From Patescibacteria group bacterium (GTDB taxonomy: Bacteria; Patescibacteriota; Gracilibacteria; UM-FILTER-43-11): 6,692 bases of DNA. Position numbers and translations under genes: made by a program. Under the pieces are notes generated by a model that saw nothing but the letters and a program-made list of their open reading frames with translations, searched no databases and was not told the DNA's origin. The stretch lies in NCBI GenBank assembly GCA_018814945.1, contig JAHIYT010000061.1:1-6692 (forward strand), given 5' to 3'. Positions 5,076 to 6,692 of the stretch are shown one piece after another. Position 1 is the stretch's first letter; each line of letters starts with the position of its first letter.

Positions 5076-5107
5076 ATAGTGATAATAATAATTAACTTAA
5101 AACAAAA

Positions 5108-6394
5108 ATGAATGCATTTCTAACACATATAAAAAAATATGCTATTCAATACAGTTTAACCGTAATATTTGTTGGTTTGCTGGCATTTCTTACATATTCA
5201 CAACCGGACTATTTAGCCTCCTTGGTTGGTGATGTATTTAGAGCAACCGGAACAACAACCAGAAGTATATCCACAGGTTCCTCTAGTGGTTCTTCAGGAT
5301 CATCTAATTATGGCGTTGGCTATCTTGATATAGAAGTTACTCCAGGTGATACAGGATATGACGATAGCTTCAGCTCAGGTTCTTCCGACGATACTCTGGA
5401 TGTTGGAATTAATTATCCAGACCTTTCTGAAGATACTGAAGTCCCGGGAGGTTACACACTAGAAGTAACACAAGATGCTGAAATAAAAGAAGGTGTATAC
5501 ATTCCTGCAGATGACGTAGCAGGTGGTTACACTATTGTTGATGAAACTCCAAATGGAGGTACATTATTTAGTAATGTAAACGGGGTAGAAGAAGAAGTTG
5601 CAGTAACTGTTATCTATCCAAACGGTGGTGAAAAATTCACAAAAGGAGACGTTGTTAACATTGAATGGAAACATGCAGACCCAACTATCAGCAACTTATT
5701 TGCCGATATTTATTTGGTTCGATCAGACCAATTATTTAACAAAAGAGCTTACAAGAAAATTGAAACATGGGTGAGGGGTGAAAAATATGAATGGAAAGTA
5801 GAAGAAGATTATGAAGGTTCATATCAAATTGTAGTAACTGCAAAACGTGCTTGGACAGAAAAGGGAAGTGATGCGAGTGATAGACCATTTGAATTTTATG
5901 TTCCTCATGAACTAACCAGAGCAGAAGTTGTGAAGGTTATTGTAGAGCAATATGAATTCCCAATGGACGAAGATTACACAAATCCTTATTCAGATCTTGA
6001 TGAAAAATCAGAATACTACAACTATATTACAGCTGCATATTCTGCAGGCTTAATAGATGTAGATAGTAGCGAAGAATTCAATCCGGACGAACTTGCCTCA
6101 TCCGAATGGTTACTTAATATTTTGGCTAGAATTGATTTAAGACCATCTGCACCGGAAACTGGCGTACTTAGTGTTTCTACAAATATCAAAGAGAGCGAAT
6201 ATGATATTTACAATAAAGAAACTGGCGAAATAGTTATCAGCGTAAGGCCAACCAAGCAAGCTTTCTACTACTTACCTGCTGGAGAATATTCGATTGAATA
6301 TGGGGTTACAAATTATTTAGCTCCAGACGTTCAGACATTTAGTATTACTCCGAAAGACAATATTAACTTAATGGGTAATTACATAGTTGAATAA
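5108..6394 (+). CDS. Secreted or anchored surface protein with Kre9/Knh1-like, SLH-like and C-terminal beta domains
   Basis: The 428-residue product begins with a basic tip and a hydrophobic segment (about 13-30), a signal or membrane anchor. Residues 47-68 are a Ser/Gly/Thr linker, and 69-165 an Asp-rich region with two related pieces (VPGGYTLEV at 112-120, VAGGYTIVD at 137-145). Residues 166-264 start with VIYPNGGEKFTKGDVVNIEW, resembling the Ig-like Ser-Thr-rich glycosyl-phosphatidyl-inositol-anchored domain (Kre9/Knh1, PF10342). Residues 268-345 look like S-layer homology: TRAEVVKVIVEQ, then YSDLDEKSEYYNYITAAYSA, GLIDV and FNPDELASSEW. Residues 350-428 form a beta-rich, PEGA-like end (YYLPAGEYSIEYGVTNY). 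It probably binds the cell wall or S-layer. Promoter and strong terminator make it a single-gene transcript. Confidence 0.8.
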   Translation: MNAFLTHIKKYAIQYSLTVIFVGLLAFLTYSQPDYLASLVGDVFRATGTTTRSISTGSSSGSSGSSNYGVGYLDIEVTPGDTGYDDSFSSGSSDDTLDVGINYPDLSEDTEVPGGYTLEVTQDAEIKEGVYIPADDVAGGYTIVDETPNGGTLFSNVNGVEEEVAVTVIYPNGGEKFTKGDVVNIEWKHADPTISNLFADIYLVRSDQLFNKRAYKKIETWVRGEKYEWKVEEDYEGSYQIVVTAKRAWTEKGSDASDRPFEFYVPHELTRAEVVKVIVEQYEFPMDEDYTNPYSDLDEKSEYYNYITAAYSAGLIDVDSSEEFNPDELASSEWLLNILARIDLRPSAPETGVLSVSTNIKESEYDIYNKETGEIVISVRPTKQAFYYLPAGEYSIEYGVTNYLAPDVQTFSITPKDNINLMGNYIVE

Positions 6395-6419
6395 ATAAAC
6401 AAAAACAAATAAACAACTG

Positions 6420-6450
6420 AGCCCTGCATCTTATGGTGTGGGGCTTTTTT
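6420..6450 (+). terminator. Rho-independent terminator of the surface-protein gene
   Basis: AGCCC (6420-6424) pairs with GGGCT (6441-6445), extended inward by T-G and G-T wobbles and C-G and A-T pairs, leaving a loop near CTTATG. The stem runs directly into a T6 tract (6445-6450). It lies 26 bases after the TAA of the gene. This is a textbook intrinsic terminator. Confidence 0.88.
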
Positions 6451-6459
6451 GTTATCTTA

Positions 6460-6499
6460 AAATTAAAGTCCGGACTCCTTGGAGTCCGGACTTTAATTT
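6460..6499. repeat. Perfect 19-bp-arm palindrome, possible second terminator
   Basis: The arm at 6460-6478 (AAATTAAAGTCCGGACTCC) is the exact reverse complement of 6481-6499, with TT between. In RNA it would be a very stable hairpin with a loop of about four bases. It begins 10 bases after the T-tract of the first terminator and ends 32 bases before the next start codon. AAA/TTT at the outer ends of the arms make it usable in both directions. Confidence 0.85.
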
Positions 6500-6531
6500 G
6501 CTAAAATATCCCCATACATAATCAATCAAAC

Positions 6532-6692
6532 ATGAAAAAAGTATTAGTAACTGGAGGTGCAGGTTTTATAGGTTCAAACTTCAGCAATATAAATAAGGAC
6601 AAATTTGAAATAACCGTTTTAGATAATTTGTTTTTGGGTGACAAAGCGAATCTTGATCCCGAACTAAAGTTTATTGAAGGTAATGCTTGTAA
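6532..6692 (+). CDS. NAD-dependent epimerase/dehydratase (extended SDR family), N-terminal part
   Basis: ATG at 6532 opens a frame that runs off the right edge (53 complete codons). The start MKKVLVTGGAGFIGSNF is the classic Rossmann strand and glycine-rich NAD(P)-binding loop TGGAGFIGS of extended short-chain dehydrogenases, followed by VLDNLFLG, where the Asp after the second beta strand typically contacts the adenosine ribose. Such enzymes (UDP-glucose 4-epimerase, dTDP-glucose 4,6-dehydratase and relatives) modify nucleotide sugars for surface glycans. The substrate cannot be told from this part; the catalytic YxxxK lies outside the window. No Shine-Dalgarno; a weak CATAAT -10 candidate lies at 6517-6522. 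The context beside a surface-protein gene fits envelope sugar metabolism. Confidence 0.9.
   Translation, partial: MKKVLVTGGAGFIGSNFSNINKDKFEITVLDNLFLGDKANLDPELKFIEGNAC

Overview
The window is AT-rich and looks like a chromosomal segment of a small-genome bacterium, most likely Candidate Phyla Radiation (Patescibacteria, Parcubacteria-like). This is inferred from protein style (LysM-M23 peptidase, a diverged FtsQ, a surface protein with an S-layer-homology region), very short intergenic gaps filled with AT-rich palindromes and short tandem repeats, and the absence of Shine-Dalgarno sequences in front of any of the nine likely starts. TGA acts as an ordinary stop (end of the carboxypeptidase gene), so the UGA-glycine code of Gracilibacteria/SR1 does not apply. 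No rRNA, tRNA, transposase, integrase or CRISPR array was seen.

Layout. 1-86 (+) is the proline-rich tail of a truncated gene. 87-319 holds two GC-rich hairpins and a 29-codon ORF encoding a perfect Leu/Ile heptad pattern. 320-1737 (-) carries a LysM/LysM/M23 cell-wall peptidase followed by yidD; the gap between these two genes is entirely one AT-rich inverted repeat. 1738-1952 is a divergent control region with a possible 44-codon ORF. 1953-2867 (+) is a two-gene unit of unknown function, abutting stop to start, behind a promoter that predicts leaderless mRNA. 2868-2991 is an AT-rich inverted repeat between convergent genes. 2992-4980 (-) carries a D-Ala-D-Ala carboxypeptidase-like protein downstream of an FtsQ/DivIB-like division protein. 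4981-5107 has two divergent promoters. 5108-6394 (+) is a large surface protein, followed by two consecutive hairpins. 6532-6692 (+) is the start of a nucleotide-sugar epimerase/dehydratase-type gene.

The recognisable genes share an envelope theme: peptidoglycan cleavage (M23), peptide trimming (DacA-like), divisome assembly (FtsQ), membrane protein insertion (YidD), a surface-layer-type protein and probable sugar-nucleotide metabolism. The two unknown coupled genes sit in the middle of this set. I see no clearly new defence or mobile system. The most noteworthy signals are the unknown gene pair, the heptad micropeptide ORF, the SGG (instead of SxN) motif in the carboxypeptidase, the hairpin that encodes the C-terminus of FtsQ, and the differing palindromic or tandem elements that fill several gaps.
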